A stretch of 64,000 nt of DNA from Chryseobacterium aureum (GTDB lineage: Bacteria; Bacteroidota; Bacteroidia; Flavobacteriales; Weeksellaceae): the NCBI RefSeq assembly GCF_003971235.1, contig NZ_CP034661.1, positions 3,286,001 to 3,350,000 on the forward strand. Direction: 5' to 3'. The translations under genes were made by a program, and so were the position numbers. Positions 1 through 9,606 of the stretch are shown here, piece by piece. Positions within the stretch are counted from its first letter, which is position 1; every line of letters begins with the position of its first letter. The notes below the pieces were generated by a model. It worked only from the letters and a program-made list of their open reading frames with translations, ran no database searches and was not told the DNA's origin.

Positions 1-989
1 GATCAGTATCTTCGCAGAATTTTAGATATAACTTATAGTTATGTGTGTTTGGGGTGAATTCTCTTTCAGTTACTTAAGTTTCCAGTAGATCTTATCTTAC
101 ATTTTATCCTTAAATTCCTATACTATTTAAGATTTTATTTTCACATCTTATCATGAATTCTTATTAAAACTGACTCTATTTTTAGCTATTAAATTTTGAA
201 CTTATCGTAAGTTCTCATGATCTTTTTCCAAATGATTTTAGGGTATGTTTTATATAAAATCACTGTTTTATTTGAACTGATTCAGGCAAAATATTCTATA
301 TGAATCAAAGTGTTTTTCTCTGATCCTATTTTTTCTCCATTAAGATTTTCAATATTTTTTCAAGGCATAATCTTTAGACTTAAGTTTTGCATTTTATTTT
401 TCGGAATTTTATTTTTTGAAGGAGAGATTTGATAACTATTTTCGTATTTAAAGAATGGCCTGTAATCTTTATTTTATTTCATATATAAGTGAAGACTTTG
501 TATTTAATTGTATATCAGTAATTAAGCTATTAATTTTTTTATTATTCTGTTTTTATTTTACTTATTAAATATCATAGAATGAATATGTTATGTGTTTTTT
601 AAGATAAATTTTCTTTTTTGTATATTTTCCTTTCAAATTTTAGAATTGATTAGATCTTTAAAATTATCTTGTTTTTTTTTAAGTTCTCCAGTTTAGGTTT
701 TTAGATAGGGTACTTTTTTTAGATCAGTATTCGTAATTTTTACTTTACAAATTTTCATTTGCTGTCAAATTCTTTTGTATTTAAAAACTTGATCAAATTA
801 TTTTGAGAATTATAATTTAAGGCATTTCAAATTTTTTATAAAAATTGAAGATGGAGTAGGGGAGTCTTATTTTTTTCATTCACATATTTTCGATTAAATT
901 ATTTTTAATTAAACCGACAATTTAAATTTTTTGATCTGAAGAGATGTTTGGTTCCTGATCAACTAAATTTTAACTTTTTCCATGAAAGC

Positions 990-1040
990 GCTAAAAATCG
1001 ACCTTCATAAATAGGTTAAAAATCGATTTTATCGATTTTT
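990..1040. repeat. Imperfect repeat, copy A
   Basis: Begins GCTAAAAATCGACCT and ends in TTAAAAATCGATTTT followed by another ATCGATTTTT. A second copy with the same order of blocks lies at 1391-1450. Function unknown. Confidence 0.5.
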
Positions 1041-1351
1041 ATAAGTATTTACATCTCGATTTATTTTGAGTTAAAATTGCAGCTGTTTTTGAAAGAATTT
1101 GCTTTCTGAAATCAATTTTTAATGCTTTTTTATTCATACTGGTGGAAGTAGATATAAAAACTGATATTTTTAAGTTTAAGTAGAACTTTTAGAGAAGAGT
1201 TTTGAAAATAATTAATTTGCCCAATTTGTAAAATGGAGTAGGGGAGATGTTTCTTAAATTTAAAAAAGAGAATATTTTAGGTGTAAATATTTTCTTCAGA
1301 TTTTATTAAAATTAGATCAGATATCAAAATGAGGTTTGAATTCAAAACAAG

Positions 1352-1386
1352 AAAACTCAGGAAAAAAATTCTGAGTTTTTTATTTT
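1352..1386 (-). terminator. Hairpin terminator downstream of the methyltransferase
   Basis: Stem AAAACTCAG (1352-1360) pairs with CTGAGTTTT (1371-1379) and has T-rich sequence on both sides. It lies about 60 bp past the methyltransferase stop, so it probably ends that minus-strand transcript and may work in both directions. Confidence 0.6.
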
Positions 1387-1390
1387 TTAA

Positions 1391-1450
1391 GCTAAAAACA
1401 TTGAAATTCGACCTCCAGAAACGGCTTAAAAATCGATTTTCTATCTTTTT
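1391..1450. repeat. Imperfect repeat, copy B
   Basis: Begins GCTAAAAACATTG, shares TTCGACCTCCA-like and CTTAAAAATCGATTTT blocks with copy A (990-1040), and overlaps the last codons of the methyltransferase gene on the minus strand. Confidence 0.5.
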
Positions 1451-2262
1451 TCGATAATGTATATCAAACTTGAAAATTCGTTGGAAAATAATGCCTTTAC
1501 GTTCGAAATCGTTCCGTAGATCACTGCTTTTGCCCAAAATAGAGGTGATTTTTTGTATTTTTCGCTCAGCATAGAGATATAATAGGAATCTAATACCAAA
1601 GGTTTGATTTTTCTCATTTTCCAATCCGGGTTTTTCGAAATTAAATTTTCCATACCGTTTTTAGAGAAATGATAGATGTGTCTGGGTACGTCATAGGCTG
1701 CCCAATATTCTTTGTAATGTTTTGCATCATAAGAGGTAGGGTTGGGGACTGCAATAACGAGAATTCCCTTTTCTTTTAATTTCCCGTGAAATGTTTTGAG
1801 CATCTCATCCTGGTTTTCGATATGTTCAAAAACATGCCATAGTGTGATTGCCTCTAAACTGCTGTCTTCAATTGTAGTGAGATCATTTAAAATATGAGCT
1901 TTGGTTATTTTTCCCTGTGCAGCTTTTCTTGCATCAGCATCCGGTTCAAAACCGAATGTATCGAAATCATTTTCTATATATTTTACAAATTCTCCGGCAC
2001 CACATCCGTAATCCAGAACTTTTGATCCTTTTTTTATTCGGTCTACCAGGATATTTTTTTTGTATTGCAGGTTGAAAGACTGCAGGAATTTGTATAGTTT
2101 TTCTTTTAAGCTTCCTGAATCCTGATGATGAGAAATGTAATCTTCACTTTCATAATATTTAGAAATATTAGATGGGATAGGGGAGGTTTTAAAAACTCCT
2201 TTTGTTTCCGTTTCTTTTATTTCAAATATTTCCTGTGAAAGAAAATGATCTTTTATTTTCAT
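1441..2262 (-). CDS. Class I SAM-dependent methyltransferase
   Basis: A stand-alone Rossmann methyltransferase of about 273 residues. The SAM-binding motif I (VLDYGCGAGEF) is near residues 82-92, and a post-motif WHVFEHIEN segment near 141-149 is typical of the Methyltransf_23/UbiE-like group. The substrate cannot be told; in flavobacteria such proteins often act on small molecules, lipids or cell-surface sugars. I chose the ATG at 2262 (MKIKDHFLSQ) over an upstream start because the 21 preceding residues do not look like protein. The gene follows mnmG on the same strand across a gap of about 120 bp that carries a parS site. The 3' end overlaps a T-rich repeat and seems intact. Confidence 0.8.
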   Translation of the reverse strand: MKIKDHFLSQEIFEIKETETKGVFKTSPIPSNISKYYESEDYISHHQDSGSLKEKLYKFLQSFNLQYKKNILVDRIKKGSKVLDYGCGAGEFVKYIENDFDTFGFEPDADARKAAQGKITKAHILNDLTTIEDSSLEAITLWHVFEHIENQDEMLKTFHGKLKEKGILVIAVPNPTSYDAKHYKEYWAAYDVPRHIYHFSKNGMENLISKNPDWKMRKIKPLVLDSYYISMLSEKYKKSPLFWAKAVIYGTISNVKALFSNEFSSLIYIIEKR

Positions 2263-2357
2263 TGAAATCTTATTCTTTTTATCATGTAAAAAAATTAAGA
2301 TATTCAGAGGCTGACAGACCCTCATAAATACCTTAATTTCTGTTTTATTTCTTTTAA

Positions 2358-2373
2358 TGTTTCACGTGAAACA
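2358..2373. other. parS: parS centromere site 1 (ParB binding)
   Basis: A perfect 16-bp palindrome, TGTTTCACGTGAAACA, identical to the bacterial parS consensus. It sits in the gap between mnmG and the methyltransferase. An identical site is at 4292-4307. ParB binds such sites near the origin to organise chromosome segregation. Confidence 0.93.
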
Positions 2374-2382
2374 TATCTTTTT

Positions 2383-4245
2383 TTAACGTCCTAAATAGAC
2401 CAGTAAAACGTTGATATCAGCTGGAGATACTCCGCTTATTCTTCCTGCTTGTGCAATAGTTTTCGGACGTACATTGGACATCTTCTGCTTTGCTTCTGCG
2501 GAAAGGCTGCTTAACTTTGTATAATCAAAATCTTCCGGAATTTTAATATTTTCCAGGCGGTTCAGCTTCGCTACATTTTCTTTTTCTTTCTCAATATATC
2601 CTTTATATTTTATATTGATTTCTGCCTGTTCTCTTACTTCATCATTGTACTGAGCTGAAACTTCTTTAATAAAGTCAATTTCATCCAGTTTTTCAAGGGT
2701 CATATTAGGTCTGGTAAGGATCTGAGCTGCTCTGTAAGCCTGATCTACGGGATTACTTTCAATACTTTCCAATACAGGATTGATTACACCAGGTTTTAAA
2801 GAAGTTTCGCGAAGAAACTCTTCAAGTGACTGACTTTCAGATATTTTAGTCTCAACTCTTCTTAATCTGTCTTCTTTTGCTAATCCTAATTGATAGGCTT
2901 TTTCTGTAAGTCTGATATCTGCATTATCCTGTCTTAGTAAAAGTCTGTATTCTGCACGTGAAGTAAACATTCTGTACGGTTCTTCAGTTCCTTTTGTGAT
3001 CAGATCATCAATCAGTACTCCGATGTAAGCTTCGTCTCTGTTAAGAATAAATTCTCCTTTTTCGTGGACTTTATTGTGGGCATTGATACCGGCAATTAAT
3101 CCCTGGCCAGCTGCTTCTTCATATCCGGTAGTTCCATTGATCTGTCCTGCAAAATATAAATTGTCAATTAATTTTGTTTCCAGAGTATGTTTTAATTGGG
3201 TAGGAGGGAAGTAGTCGTATTCAATAGCATACCCCGGACGGAAAACTTTTACGTTCTCAAATCCCGGAATATGTTTCATAGCTTTGATCTGTATATCTTC
3301 AGGAAGGGAAGAACTGAATCCGTTTACATAGATCTCTACGGTTTTCCATCCTTCCGGTTCTACGAAAAGCTGGTGTCTGTTTCTCTCTGCAAAACGGTTG
3401 ATTTTATCTTCAATGCTTGGGCAGTATCTTGGTCCTAAACTTTGAATGGTACCGTTGAACATTGGACTTCTGTCAAAACCTTCCCGTAAAATATCGTGTA
3501 CTGTTTCATTGGTATAAACAATATGACAGCTTAATTGTTTTGTCAGTTTTGGTGTATCAAGATAGCTGAACTTTTGAGGATTTTGATCTCCTTTCTGTTC
3601 TTCCATTTTTGAATAATCCAAACTTCTTCCGTCTACTCTTGGCGGAGTACCGGTTTTCATTCTTCCTGCTTCAAAGCCTAAAGTGACTAATTGTTCTGTA
3701 ATTCCAAAAGCTCTTGGTTCGCCCATTCTTCCCCCTCCTAACTGTTTATCTCCAACGTGAATTAATCCGTTAAGAAAAGTACCATTAGTAAGAACTACAG
3801 ATTTTGCTTTAATTTCAATTCCTAAAGAAGTAACAACTCCTGCTACTTTATTGTTTTCAATAATCAACTGTTTCACCATATCCTGAAAGAAATCAAGATT
3901 GGGAGTATTCTCTAATGCTAAGCGCCATTCTTCGGCAAAAAGCATTCTGTCATTTTGGGTTCTCGGAGACCACATCGCAGGACCTTTTGAAAGATTCAGC
4001 ATCTTGAATTGGATGGCGGATTTGTCTGCCACAATTCCGGAATATCCTCCCATTGCATCAATCTCTCTTACGATCTGTCCTTTTGCGATTCCGCCCATTG
4101 CCGGGTTGCAACTCATCTGTCCGATGGTCTGCATATTCATAGTAACGAGTAGTGTTTTTGAACCGAGGTTGGCTGCTGCAGCTGCGGCTTCACAACCTGC
4201 GTGTCCGGCACCTACTACGATTACATCATATATTTCTGAAATCAT
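2383..4245 (-). CDS. mnmG: tRNA uridine-5-carboxymethylaminomethyl modification enzyme MnmG (GidA)
   Basis: Full-length MnmG (620 residues). With MnmE it installs the carboxymethylaminomethyl group on wobble U34 of several tRNAs, using FAD and methylene-tetrahydrofolate. The N-terminal FAD-binding GAGHAGCEAA motif is at residues 12-21, followed by the family block MSCNPAMGGIAKG and the central GTPPRVDGR segment; the C-terminal helical MnmE-binding domain is present. The gene is bracketed by two perfect parS sites, one in each flanking gap. In many bacteria gidA lies close to oriC and the parAB genes, so the setting fits an origin-proximal location, although parA and parB are not in the window. 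The other U34 enzyme, mnmA, is encoded 31 kb away. Confidence 0.97.
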   Translation of the reverse strand: MISEIYDVIVVGAGHAGCEAAAAAANLGSKTLLVTMNMQTIGQMSCNPAMGGIAKGQIVREIDAMGGYSGIVADKSAIQFKMLNLSKGPAMWSPRTQNDRMLFAEEWRLALENTPNLDFFQDMVKQLIIENNKVAGVVTSLGIEIKAKSVVLTNGTFLNGLIHVGDKQLGGGRMGEPRAFGITEQLVTLGFEAGRMKTGTPPRVDGRSLDYSKMEEQKGDQNPQKFSYLDTPKLTKQLSCHIVYTNETVHDILREGFDRSPMFNGTIQSLGPRYCPSIEDKINRFAERNRHQLFVEPEGWKTVEIYVNGFSSSLPEDIQIKAMKHIPGFENVKVFRPGYAIEYDYFPPTQLKHTLETKLIDNLYFAGQINGTTGYEEAAGQGLIAGINAHNKVHEKGEFILNRDEAYIGVLIDDLITKGTEEPYRMFTSRAEYRLLLRQDNADIRLTEKAYQLGLAKEDRLRRVETKISESQSLEEFLRETSLKPGVINPVLESIESNPVDQAYRAAQILTRPNMTLEKLDEIDFIKEVSAQYNDEVREQAEINIKYKGYIEKEKENVAKLNRLENIKIPEDFDYTKLSSLSAEAKQKMSNVRPKTIAQAGRISGVSPADINVLLVYLGR

Positions 4246-4291
4246 TTTTATCTCGCTTGTTTTAAGCTTTAAACCTTATCTTTATTATCAA

Positions 4292-4307
4292 TGTTTCACG
4301 TGAAACA
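4292..4307. other. parS: parS centromere site 2 (ParB binding)
   Basis: Second perfect TGTTTCACGTGAAACA palindrome, between the start of mnmG (4245) and the end of ybeY (4393). It is 1934 bp from site 1, so the pair exactly brackets mnmG. Confidence 0.93.
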
Positions 4308-4392
4308 TTTTTGAAGAATGCACTCTAGGTAACCTTATATTGTTACTAGAACAGAGTACTTTAGATATGGGACTTTAAGTGATTGTTCAATT

Positions 4393-4812
4393 TTAAATCT
4401 CTAAATTCCTATATTTAGCCAAGTACAGATCTTCCATTCTCCGCATCTCTTTTTCTTCCTCTTCCGTCTTGTCTTTATAGCCTGCAAGGTGTAAAATACC
4501 ATGGGCTAAAACCCTTCTTAATTCCTCTTCATAATCTCGGGAGAGGGTAGAGGCATTATCAGAAATGCGCTGCAAAGATACGAAAATCTCAGCGCTTATT
4601 GTCTTGCCTTTTACATAATCAAAAGTGATGATATCGGTATAATAATCATGCTGTAAATAATCCTGATTAATCTTAAGAAGATATTCGTCATCACAGAAAA
4701 TGTAATTGATTTCTCCTAGCTTTTTTCCTTCTGAAAGAATAAGATCTTCCAGCCATTTTTTGTAGTCTGTACTTACCGACTCTGGTAAGTTTTCGTAAAA
4801 GAACTGTATCAT
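4393..4812 (-). CDS. ybeY: Endoribonuclease YbeY (16S rRNA maturation)
   Basis: Single-domain metal-dependent RNase of 139 residues that takes part in 16S rRNA 3'-end maturation and ribosome quality control. The signature HGILHLAGYKDKT lies at residues 104-116: His104 and His108 are the expected metal ligands. The usual third ligand of the HGxLHLxGYDH motif reads Asp (114) here, a variation I associate with Bacteroidota homologues. It starts 5 bp after the patatin gene stops on the same strand and is probably cotranscribed with it and murF-alr. Confidence 0.93.
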   Translation of the reverse strand: MIQFFYENLPESVSTDYKKWLEDLILSEGKKLGEINYIFCDDEYLLKINQDYLQHDYYTDIITFDYVKGKTISAEIFVSLQRISDNASTLSRDYEEELRRVLAHGILHLAGYKDKTEEEEKEMRRMEDLYLAKYRNLEI

Positions 4813-4817
4813 TTTTT

Positions 4818-6977
4818 TTAAAACCAGTGTCCTAAAATAACACTGAATATCCCTTTTTGGTTATTTTTAAGTGAGTGGCTGAAGTTTACTTTTATCTGCC
4901 CGAAGGGAGATTTGTAACCTGCCGTTAATCCCAGTGAGCTATAATTTACTTTAACTGCATCTTCAAATTTGATATCGTTTGATAAATTGGCAAAACTGAA
5001 GTTTCCACTGATGAAATAGTTTTTGTTAAATTTAAACTGGATATCATTGGAAGCTAATATCACGTTATTGGTATAAAGCTGGGCGAAATAGAATCCTCCG
5101 AAGCTTTTAAAATTGATCAGGTTCTGTTCAAAAATTCCTCCTAATCTATATTGGTAATAGGCAGGAAGATTTTCTCCGATAGTTACCCCTCCAAATAGAT
5201 TAAGGCGGTAGCTGAACTGCTTACCCAGTGGAATGTTCAGTCTGAGATCTGCTTTAATCTGGATGATTCTTTTATCTACTTCAGATTTTAAAAGGTCTAT
5301 TACTTTTCCTTCTGCCGCAAAATAAACCCCTTTGGTAGGAAATTCCTTATCATCCTGGGTATCGGTTTTGATGAAAATGTAAGGGTTTAAAAAACGGCTG
5401 TAGCGTCTGTTGTCACCATTACTGTTTTCTGCTTTGAAATAATCATGACTGATTCCTCCGCCAATGGCAAACTTATCCTTCCATACAGACTGTATAAAAG
5501 CCTCATTTCTGAGCCATTCCCAGCGGTCTACAGCATAGTTATCTACATTCTTGATATCAAAGCTCATTCCGGATGAATAAAGCCCGAACCCGGGGATATA
5601 TCCATTGTCTATAAAGTAGTTCAGATAATATCTCAGACGGTCTCCTACAACCACATCCAGGGATAGATTCGAATTTTTGAATAAAAGCCTTTTTGCAGAG
5701 TAATTCAGAAGAAGCCCGGTTTTAAAGACTTCATCATAATGAAGTCCGAATTTTAAAAAATGACGGGTATCATCTTCTGTTACATAAAGCTTCAGATAAT
5801 TGGCATCGTTCTCCTGAACGATATCGTAATTGATAAAGCGGTAGTTGTTTGTGGCAACCAGTTTATCAATCATTTTATTGATGCTTCCATATGTCTGTAA
5901 AGAGGGGAGACGCAGTCCCATTTTCCCAAGCGTATAATTTTTCCCATAGATTTTACTTCCTTCAATAGATATACTGTCTATTTTGTATACATTGGAATAA
6001 ATTGGATTTACGCGCTGTCTGAGACGGTCAAACGGCCGCTTGGGCAGCTGATCCAATATTTGAGAATACTTTAAGCCTTCTACGTAGCCACTGTCTAGAA
6101 TTTTCTTTTTCTCATCATAGCTTGTTGCGGACATTCCCTTAAGATTGGGTTTTATATTAATATCTGTGTATTTATACTGCTCTTTGGTATCTTTTTTTAT
6201 CCCGAAATCAATTACCTGATTCAATATCGATATAATATTGTTTAAATCTTCTCTTTTTGAAAGATCCTGATTAAGGTCCACCCCGATAACGATGTCAATT
6301 CCTTTCTCCTTTAAAGGTTTTGATGGGTAGTTTACCGTCATAGCTCCGTCAATATAAATGCTGTCGCCAATTTTTACAGGATCCATTAAAGAAGGAAATG
6401 CAGAACTGGCCATGATAGACTGTACCAGATCTCCTTTTTCAAAAATCTGCATATTGCCGCTTTCCAGATTGGTAGCGACACAGAGAAAAGGGATGGGCAT
6501 TTTGGAAAAATCCTCAATATTGGAAACGTTCTTAAAAAGTTCTTTCAGAAGATAAACATTTCTTTGTCCGGTACTGATAGAGGAGGGAAGTGTGATTTTT
6601 CCGTTTTTAAGCGGAATGGATAAAAGATATTTGTCTACAGATTTATTGAAAAAGCTGGCTTCCTGTCTTGATTTCGGATCCATGATAAGTGAATAGAAAT
6701 CCGTATCCATGACTATTTTTTCAATTTCTTTTCCGGAATAGCCTGCGGCATATAATCCGCCTACAATAGCTCCCATACTTGTCCCGGAGATATAGTCTAC
6801 TTTTACTCCCAATGAATCCAGGACTTTAAGAACTCCGACATGTGAAAACCCTTTAGCGCCACCTCCGGCAAGTGACAGCCCTATCTTTGGGTTTTTGGGA
6901 ATCACCAAATCTTTTTTTACCTGAGAATGGATCAATAACAATGGGAATATGAAAAGCAGAATCAGGAGTTTTCTCAT
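4818..6977 (-). CDS. Patatin-like phospholipase with C-terminal outer membrane barrel
   Basis: A 719-residue exported protein with a signal peptide (hydrophobic residues 4-18). A patatin lipase domain (about 30-320) has the oxyanion GGGAKG (38-43), the nucleophile motif GTSMG (Ser67) and the catalytic dyad DGA (Asp210). After a POTRA-like linker, a C-terminal surface-antigen/BamA-type beta-barrel (about 410-719) ends in the aromatic residue expected of outer membrane proteins. This matches the two-part PlpD-like, type Vd autotransporter design, in which the barrel anchors a phospholipase. The physiological lipid substrate is unknown. It lies 2 bp after murF-alr and 5 bp before ybeY, so it is probably in one operon with them. 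Confidence 0.9.
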   Translation of the reverse strand: MRKLLILLFIFPLLLIHSQVKKDLVIPKNPKIGLSLAGGGAKGFSHVGVLKVLDSLGVKVDYISGTSMGAIVGGLYAAGYSGKEIEKIVMDTDFYSLIMDPKSRQEASFFNKSVDKYLLSIPLKNGKITLPSSISTGQRNVYLLKELFKNVSNIEDFSKMPIPFLCVATNLESGNMQIFEKGDLVQSIMASSAFPSLMDPVKIGDSIYIDGAMTVNYPSKPLKEKGIDIVIGVDLNQDLSKREDLNNIISILNQVIDFGIKKDTKEQYKYTDINIKPNLKGMSATSYDEKKKILDSGYVEGLKYSQILDQLPKRPFDRLRQRVNPIYSNVYKIDSISIEGSKIYGKNYTLGKMGLRLPSLQTYGSINKMIDKLVATNNYRFINYDIVQENDANYLKLYVTEDDTRHFLKFGLHYDEVFKTGLLLNYSAKRLLFKNSNLSLDVVVGDRLRYYLNYFIDNGYIPGFGLYSSGMSFDIKNVDNYAVDRWEWLRNEAFIQSVWKDKFAIGGGISHDYFKAENSNGDNRRYSRFLNPYIFIKTDTQDDKEFPTKGVYFAAEGKVIDLLKSEVDKRIIQIKADLRLNIPLGKQFSYRLNLFGGVTIGENLPAYYQYRLGGIFEQNLINFKSFGGFYFAQLYTNNVILASNDIQFKFNKNYFISGNFSFANLSNDIKFEDAVKVNYSSLGLTAGYKSPFGQIKVNFSHSLKNNQKGIFSVILGHWF

Positions 6978-6979
6978 AA

Positions 6980-9427
6980 TTAATCTTTTATATAAATCCG
7001 TTTCACCCGGGGCGAAATGGAGGTTAATACTTCATAGGTTATCGTTTTGCAGTATCCTGCGAATTCTTTTAAACTTGGTTGGGCATTGAATACGGTGACT
7101 GTATCTCCTTCTTTCACATTCGGGATATGGTCTACATTGATCATCATCATATCCATGCATATATTTCCAACGATGGGAGCCAATGTTTTGTTGATCCCTA
7201 CGTTTCCTACCTGATTACCGATCAGTCTTGGAATTCCGTCCGCATATCCCACAGGAATAGTGGCAATTCTTGTAGAATGATCAGCTTTATATCTTCTGCT
7301 GTAGCCTACAGATTCCCCGTTTTCAACCGTTGATATCTGTGAAATTACGGTTTTAAAGCTTACAACAGACCTTAATTGCTTCTGAATTTCAGGATCTGCA
7401 GATTCTCCCAACATACCAATACCAATTCTCACCATATCATGCTGGTGCTCTTTATAGTTTGTAATACCCGCAGAGTTTAGAATATGGCGGATAGGAGTGT
7501 AGCCTAATTTTTCAATTAGATAGGTTGAATTTTTTTCAAATACCTCCAGCTGTTTCAGCGTGAATTCTTTTTCTTCAGGCATATCTGAAGAAGATAAATG
7601 GCTGAACATACTCTGTACCTTCACATTTTTCCGGCTTAAAGTTTCACTTAATGAGTCCAGTTCAAAATCTTTAAAACCAAGACGGTGCATTCCCGTTTCC
7701 AATTTTATATGGATTGGGTATTTCTTATCATAGCCGGATTTCTGAACGGCTTCATAAAATAAATCCAGAACCCTGAAACTGTAAATTTCAGGCTCAAGGT
7801 TGTATTCTATAATCGTTTGATAGCTGTGCTGCTCAGGGTTCATTACAATAATAGGGGTTGTAATTCCTTTTTTACGAAGTTCTACGCCTTCATCTGCATA
7901 AGCTACTCCAAGGTAATCTATGTGATGATGTTGTAAGAATTCTGAGACTTCATAACTTCCCAGACCGTAGGCATTGGCTTTTACCATAGCCATCATTTTG
8001 GTTCCCGGTTTCAGAAGTGATTTATGATAGTTAATATTATGAAGAATCGCATTAAGATTTACTTCCAGTACTGTATCGTGCTTTCTTAATTCAAGAATAT
8101 CTTTTAATCTTTCGATCTCAAATTTTCTGGCTCCTTTCAGCAGGATTATCTGATTTTCTATTTCTGTAAGATATTTACTTTCAATTAACTCTTTGGTGTC
8201 AATGAAAGTATAGGTTTTAGCTTTAAATAATTCACTAAAGTTTGAAATTTCATCACCGATTAAGAATACAGAATCAAAATGCTGTTCGTTCACCAGTTCA
8301 GAAACTTCTTCGTACAATTCTTTGGCATTGGAATTCACTCCTACAATATCTGTTAAGACCAAAGATTTTTTAGATTTATTATATTCATTCAAAAACTGAA
8401 GGGCAGTCTTCAAAGAATCGAGATCAAGATTAAAAGAATCGTTGATGACAATATTGCCCTTAATTCCTTCAATCGCTTCAAGCCTCATTTCAACGGCCTT
8501 TAAAAGGTTGATTTTTTCGACGATCTTTTTATTTTCGATATTCAGTTCCTTAAGGACTGTGATAAGCGCCATAGCATTGGTTAACGTCGCTTCGTCTCTT
8601 TGATGAACCGGAAAACTGATTTCTTCGTCAAAATATTGAACAATGATGTTTTCATCTTTAGAAATATTGCTGTTGATGAAAACCTGATTGCCTTTTTTAA
8701 AACCGTAAGAAATTAATTTTCTGTCAGAATAAGATTTTTTGATTTTTTGATCCACTAAAGAATTGTCACCATTATAAATGACCACTTCAGAATTTTTGAA
8801 AAGTCTGATCTTTTCGTCTATCAGTTCTTCTTCAGAAGAAAAATTGGCAGCATGAGCGGTTCCGATGTGGGTAAGCAGCCCGATCTGAGGATGGAAAATA
8901 TTTTCAAGCTTTTCCATTTCATGTGGTTTTGAAATTCCTACTTCGAAAATTCCAAGCTGATGGGTGCTGTTGATCTGAAGAAGAGATAGTGGAAGACCAA
9001 TTTGAGAATTAAAACTTTTAGGACTTTTTACTGTAGGAAATTCATTCCATAAACATTGATACAGCCATTCTTTTAAAATCGTTTTACCATTGCTTCCTGT
9101 AATTCCGATAGATTGTAAATGAGAATTTTCAAAATGATACTTGGCTAATTTTTGAAGAAACACTACAGAATTTTCAACAATGATCCAGGTTATATTTTCA
9201 AACTCAGGATAATGATGTTCAGAAATAATGACACTGATACCTCTGTCTATTGCAGATTCTATAAATTTTTCACCGGAATTTTTATGAGTATTGATCGCTA
9301 TAAACGCAGTATTCTTGATAGAATAAATAATTCTGCTGTCATAAGCTATATTTTTAATCAATAAATTACCGTCTCCAATGATCTGTGCATTGGTGATCTC
9401 TGCAATGTGTTGTACTGTATAGTTCAT
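6980..9427 (-). CDS. murF-alr: Bifunctional MurF / alanine racemase
   Basis: A fusion of two cell-wall enzymes (815 residues). The N-terminal half (1-445) is UDP-N-acetylmuramoyl-tripeptide:D-Ala-D-Ala ligase, with the Mur-ligase P-loop GSNGKT at 111-116. The C-terminal half (about 452-815) is a PLP-dependent alanine racemase, with the PLP lysine Lys483 in MVKANAYGLG and the conserved GYSRRYKAD and PVGYADG blocks. One polypeptide therefore makes D-alanine and adds the D-Ala-D-Ala dipeptide to the precursor. The fusion is known in Bacteroidota and is not a frameshift artefact. Classical MurF residues in the ligase centre look partly diverged (for example the NDSFN block at 329-333), so ligase activity is likely but less certain than racemase activity. 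Confidence 0.93.
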   Translation of the reverse strand: MNYTVQHIAEITNAQIIGDGNLLIKNIAYDSRIIYSIKNTAFIAINTHKNSGEKFIESAIDRGISVIISEHHYPEFENITWIIVENSVVFLQKLAKYHFENSHLQSIGITGSNGKTILKEWLYQCLWNEFPTVKSPKSFNSQIGLPLSLLQINSTHQLGIFEVGISKPHEMEKLENIFHPQIGLLTHIGTAHAANFSSEEELIDEKIRLFKNSEVVIYNGDNSLVDQKIKKSYSDRKLISYGFKKGNQVFINSNISKDENIIVQYFDEEISFPVHQRDEATLTNAMALITVLKELNIENKKIVEKINLLKAVEMRLEAIEGIKGNIVINDSFNLDLDSLKTALQFLNEYNKSKKSLVLTDIVGVNSNAKELYEEVSELVNEQHFDSVFLIGDEISNFSELFKAKTYTFIDTKELIESKYLTEIENQIILLKGARKFEIERLKDILELRKHDTVLEVNLNAILHNINYHKSLLKPGTKMMAMVKANAYGLGSYEVSEFLQHHHIDYLGVAYADEGVELRKKGITTPIIVMNPEQHSYQTIIEYNLEPEIYSFRVLDLFYEAVQKSGYDKKYPIHIKLETGMHRLGFKDFELDSLSETLSRKNVKVQSMFSHLSSSDMPEEKEFTLKQLEVFEKNSTYLIEKLGYTPIRHILNSAGITNYKEHQHDMVRIGIGMLGESADPEIQKQLRSVVSFKTVISQISTVENGESVGYSRRYKADHSTRIATIPVGYADGIPRLIGNQVGNVGINKTLAPIVGNICMDMMMINVDHIPNVKEGDTVTVFNAQPSLKEFAGYCKTITYEVLTSISPRVKRIYIKD

Positions 9428-9606
9428 TGGTACCCTTTCTGCTTTATTTTGTGCGAAACGAAAGGTAAAATTGTAAGAGATTTTATTTCCCCTTTTTACT
9501 ATTTTACAGTAGAGCGTTTTCGCTTTTCAATTTTATATTATGTGAATGTATTCTATGGTTTGCTGCAAACAGTAATTCTAAAATTTTACTGTTGTACCTT
9601 TCCTTT

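Larger units (their letters stand above)
1..1440. other. T-rich gene desert with imperfect repeats
   Basis: No reading frame here looks like a protein; stops occur in all frames and T runs dominate the plus strand. It is clearly more AT-rich than the genes to its right. Recognisable structure is limited to a pair of ~50-bp imperfect repeats (990-1040 and 1391-1450), a recurring GGAGTAGGGGAG motif (about 853-864 and 1235-1246) and a terminator-like hairpin near 1352-1386. I looked for DnaA-box-like TTATNCACA sequences because of the nearby parS sites and saw none. It may be decayed sequence, or the 3' flank of a gene left of the window. Confidence 0.6.

Noticed and set aside
1..1440. Replication origin (oriC)
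   Set aside because: Despite the nearby parS sites, no cluster of DnaA boxes or dnaA gene is visible here.
1277..1624. Minus-strand frame of 115 codons at the left end
   Set aside because: It overlaps the methyltransferase gene in another frame and its N-terminal part lies in the repeat-rich desert; composition is only Phe/Lys/Leu-rich, no motif.
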